Assembly: GCF_937936435.1 (NCBI RefSeq)
Contig: NZ_CALDDG010000073.1
Coordinates: forward strand, 1 to 8,361
Source of the DNA: an uncultured Sulfuricurvum sp.
GTDB lineage: Bacteria; Campylobacterota; Campylobacteria; Campylobacterales; Sulfurimonadaceae
Length of the DNA: 8,361 bases
Direction: 5' to 3'
Made by a program: the position numbers and the translations under genes. Positions within the stretch are counted from its first letter, which is position 1, and each line of letters begins with the position of its first letter. The notes beneath the pieces were generated by a model, which worked only from the letters and a program-made list of their open reading frames with translations, did not search any database and was not told where the DNA came from. This document shows positions 6,982-8,361 of this stretch, in pieces.

Positions 6982-7917
6982 ATGGAATTTGGACTGATAA
7001 TGATGTTTGACGACAGTGGAAACGACACGGCCTCCGTGTACCGCCACAGCCGTTTAACGGCAAGTCACGCACGTTCTGCCGGATTTTCGACACTATGGCT
7101 GACCGAACACCACGGCAACCCTACCCGGTTATGTCCTTCCATACCGCTTATGATGGGATATCTGGCGCACCACACCCCTATGACGCTCGGTGCCGCCACT
7201 ATTTTACTCTCCCATTATTCATCACGTCATATCGCCGAGGAAATCGGCATGTTGACCCATATGTACCCAAACCGTTTCGCTTTCGGTTTTGCCAAGGGGG
7301 GCGGAAGCGAAGTGATGCTCCATGACAACGGCGATGAAAACCATGCACGACGTACGATGATCGATCGTCTCGGAGAAGTTCATACTTTTCTCCATGGATC
7401 GGCGAAACAGCCTCTCTATCCATCGGTGCAGACCCCACCGCCACTTTATATCGCTTCAAAAGAGCCCGAGTCGATCCGCTATGCCGCCCGCAACGGCATC
7501 GGTATTATGGCGGGGCATAAGTGGACACTGGAAGAGACGGCTGAAGTCGCCGCACTGTATCAAGAAGAACATCCTCTCCATCACGCACCCGATCTAATGC
7601 TATCGCGTTTTTTTCTCCTCGGTGAAACGCATAAAAGCGCTCTTTCCTCCGTAACGGATGCAATCGCCAAACGGCGCGAGAAAATGGAACCGCTTCGTGA
7701 AAGTCGTCATAACAACCAGTGGCGTGAAGGAGTCCTTGAGGAGGAAAGCCCTATCGGTGAACTTCAGGATATCGAAAAGCTCTTTCGACGCTATCGTGAT
7801 ATGGGAGTGACCCGGCTGGCACTCCGCCCGGCAACAGCCGATTCCGAAGCGACATTTAATTCGATACAGCACATCCGTCCACTGATACGCTCATACAGCA
7901 GACAGGTTAAAATTTAA
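6982..7917 (+). CDS. Luciferase-like flavin-dependent monooxygenase (LLM class), LLM 2
   Basis: This 311-residue protein is homologous to LLM 1. WLTEHHG (39-45) puts E42, H43 and H44 at the same positions as in LLM 1. NRFAFGFAKGGG (97-108) matches the FAKGG flavin-site strand. PLYIASKEPESIRYAARNGIG (154-174) aligns with the corresponding block of LLM 1, as do APDLMLSRFF (202-211) and the C-terminal LALRP (279-283). It is about 25 residues shorter, mainly in the region before the last barrel strand, and otherwise strongly diverged. The two could be separate enzymes or, as in LuxA/LuxB, non-identical subunits of a heterodimer. No luxCDE-like genes are present, so light emission is not implied. 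It is the last gene of the operon and is followed by a terminator. No signal peptide is seen. The substrate is unknown. Confidence 0.85.
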   Translation: MEFGLIMMFDDSGNDTASVYRHSRLTASHARSAGFSTLWLTEHHGNPTRLCPSIPLMMGYLAHHTPMTLGAATILLSHYSSRHIAEEIGMLTHMYPNRFAFGFAKGGGSEVMLHDNGDENHARRTMIDRLGEVHTFLHGSAKQPLYPSVQTPPPLYIASKEPESIRYAARNGIGIMAGHKWTLEETAEVAALYQEEHPLHHAPDLMLSRFFLLGETHKSALSSVTDAIAKRREKMEPLRESRHNNQWREGVLEEESPIGELQDIEKLFRRYRDMGVTRLALRPATADSEATFNSIQHIRPLIRSYSRQVKI

Positions 7918-7924
7918 CCAATCC

Positions 7925-7951
7925 GGGAGAATCTCTTCTCCCCTATATTTT
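7925..7951 (+). terminator. Intrinsic terminator at the end of the operon
   Basis: GGGAGAA at 7925-7931 and TTCTCCC at 7936-7942 form a perfect 7-bp stem with a TCTC loop, starting eight bases after the LLM 2 stop. The following CTATATTTT is only moderately T-rich, so termination may be incomplete. Confidence 0.65.
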
Positions 7952-7953
7952 AG

Positions 7954-7959
7954 TATAAT
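7954..7959 (+). promoter_or_regulatory. Predicted -10 element for the second methyltransferase gene
   Basis: This is a perfect TATAAT, preceded by the T-rich stretch CTATATTTTAG, as is common for sigma-70 promoters in Campylobacterota, which often lack a clear -35 box. It lies 23 bases before the ATG at 7983, so the leader would be very short (under 20 nt). Its place just after the terminator suggests that the downstream gene is a separate transcription unit. Confidence 0.6.
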
Positions 7960-7982
7960 AAAGAATCACTCAAGGAAACCCT

Positions 7983-8315
7983 ATGTTTTTAGAACCGATT
8001 GACTTTGCCCGAATGTACCGCGAACACAAAGCGGCTACCGACTTTAAAGGAAAAACCAGCAGTGACTGGGATGAAAAATCCCGTGATATGGCAGCTTCCG
8101 TCATCAACAGTCCGTATGTAAACGACTTTATTTCCCGTATGGAGATTACGGGAGATGAAGTCGTTTTGGATATCGGATGCGGTCCCGGCACCCTCGCTAT
8201 CCCCCTTGCCAAACAGGTAAAAGAGGTGATTGCTATCGACTTTTCCGCTCAAATGCTTGCCGAACTCGAAGCCTATGCCGCACGTGAAGGGGTTACCAAT
8301 ATCAAAACCTACCAC
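7983..8315 (+). CDS. Class I SAM-dependent methyltransferase 2, N-terminal part (cut off at the true contig end)
   Basis: The frame opens at an ATG five bases after AAGGAA (7972-7977) and stays open for 111 genomic codons, ending ...TNIKTYH. Motif I, VVLDIGCGPGTLAIPLA, occupies residues 60-76, and the strand-2 acidic residue is Asp86 in VIAIDFSAQML, so the SAM-binding half is present. The N-terminal ~59 residues (DFARMYREHK, then DWDEKSRDMAASV) form a helical cap unlike that of methyltransferase 1, so this is a different subfamily and not a duplicate. The catalytic and C-terminal half is missing. In-frame codons after 8315 come from sequencing adapter and should not be translated. It has its own predicted promoter but may still serve the same pathway. 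The acceptor is unknown. Confidence 0.85.
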
Positions 8316-8361
8316 AGATCGGAAGAGCGTCGTGTAGGGAAAGAGTGTAGATCTCGGTGGT
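8316..8361. other. Illumina TruSeq adapter sequence (assembly contamination)
   Basis: The final 46 bases begin AGATCGGAAGAGCGTCGTGT and continue as the reverse complement of the Illumina universal adapter through to the window end. Translated in the frame of the preceding gene they give RSEERRVGKECRSRW, a well-known adapter-derived peptide in protein databases. This is not biological sequence. The first A at 8316 could be either genomic or the A-tail. Confidence 0.98.

Noticed and set aside
6292..7047. Long minus-strand open frame (251 codons) opposite TonB receptor 2
   Set aside because: It lies fully antisense to a well-supported receptor gene and the start of LLM 2. Its translation shows no family motifs, and it has no convincing Shine-Dalgarno or promoter context. 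The same applies to the minus-strand frames at 883-1296, 1318-1782, 4261-4767 and 7989-8315.
3979..7917. A bioluminescence (lux) operon
   Set aside because: Both luciferase-like proteins belong to the wider flavin monooxygenase superfamily, but no luxCDE aldehyde-synthesis genes are present, and LLM 1 has Ala at the position of the reactive Cys of LuxA. The transport context suggests another substrate.
1..8315. CRISPR arrays, tRNA or rRNA genes, insertion sequences
   Set aside because: No regularly spaced direct repeats, no tRNA cloverleaf-like segments, no rRNA-like sequence and no transposase-like frames were seen. Non-coding space is limited to short gaps of 70 bases or fewer.
8316..8361. 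Coding continuation of the second methyltransferase (RSEERRVGKECRSRW)
   Set aside because: These codons are Illumina adapter and not genomic sequence.

Overview
The window looks like a contig end from a campylobacterotal (epsilonproteobacterial) bacterium, most like the free-living sulfur-oxidising Sulfuricurvum/Sulfurimonas type. This is inferred from codon use, the protein families and the tight gene packing. No rRNA or other phylogenetic marker is present, so the assignment is tentative. All genes lie on the plus strand.

Layout: (a) 1-164 is the 3' end of a gene for a periplasmic ABC-transporter substrate-binding protein (SBP). (b) 165-234 is a short, AT-rich regulatory gap with nested inverted repeats. 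(c) 235-7917 is a compact six-gene unit that reads as one operon: TonB-dependent outer-membrane receptor 1 (685 aa), a periplasmic SBP paralogous to the one at the window start, a class I SAM-dependent methyltransferase with a GTG start, a luciferase-like flavin monooxygenase (LLM 1, 336 aa), TonB-dependent receptor 2 (657 aa), and a second, divergent luciferase-like protein (LLM 2, 311 aa). Gene junctions are -4 to +9 nt, and two Shine-Dalgarno sequences overlap the preceding stop codon. (d) 7918-7982 holds a hairpin terminator and a TATAAT-type promoter. (e) 7983-8315 is the 5' part of a second SAM-dependent methyltransferase gene. (f) The last 46 bases, 8316-8361, are Illumina TruSeq adapter rather than genome, so the real contig ends at 8315.

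Working together (inference): the two receptors and the SBP form the outer-membrane and periplasmic parts of a TonB-energised import route for a scarce ligand such as a metal chelate, metallophore, corrinoid or similar compound. The inner-membrane permease and ATPase are not in the window. The co-transcribed methyltransferase and two luciferase-like flavoenzymes are cytosolic enzymes that could modify or oxidatively break down the imported organic ligand, or make it. The ligand cannot be named from the sequence. The repeated SBP at the window start and the extra methyltransferase at the end suggest that this import/modification module is larger than what is visible here.
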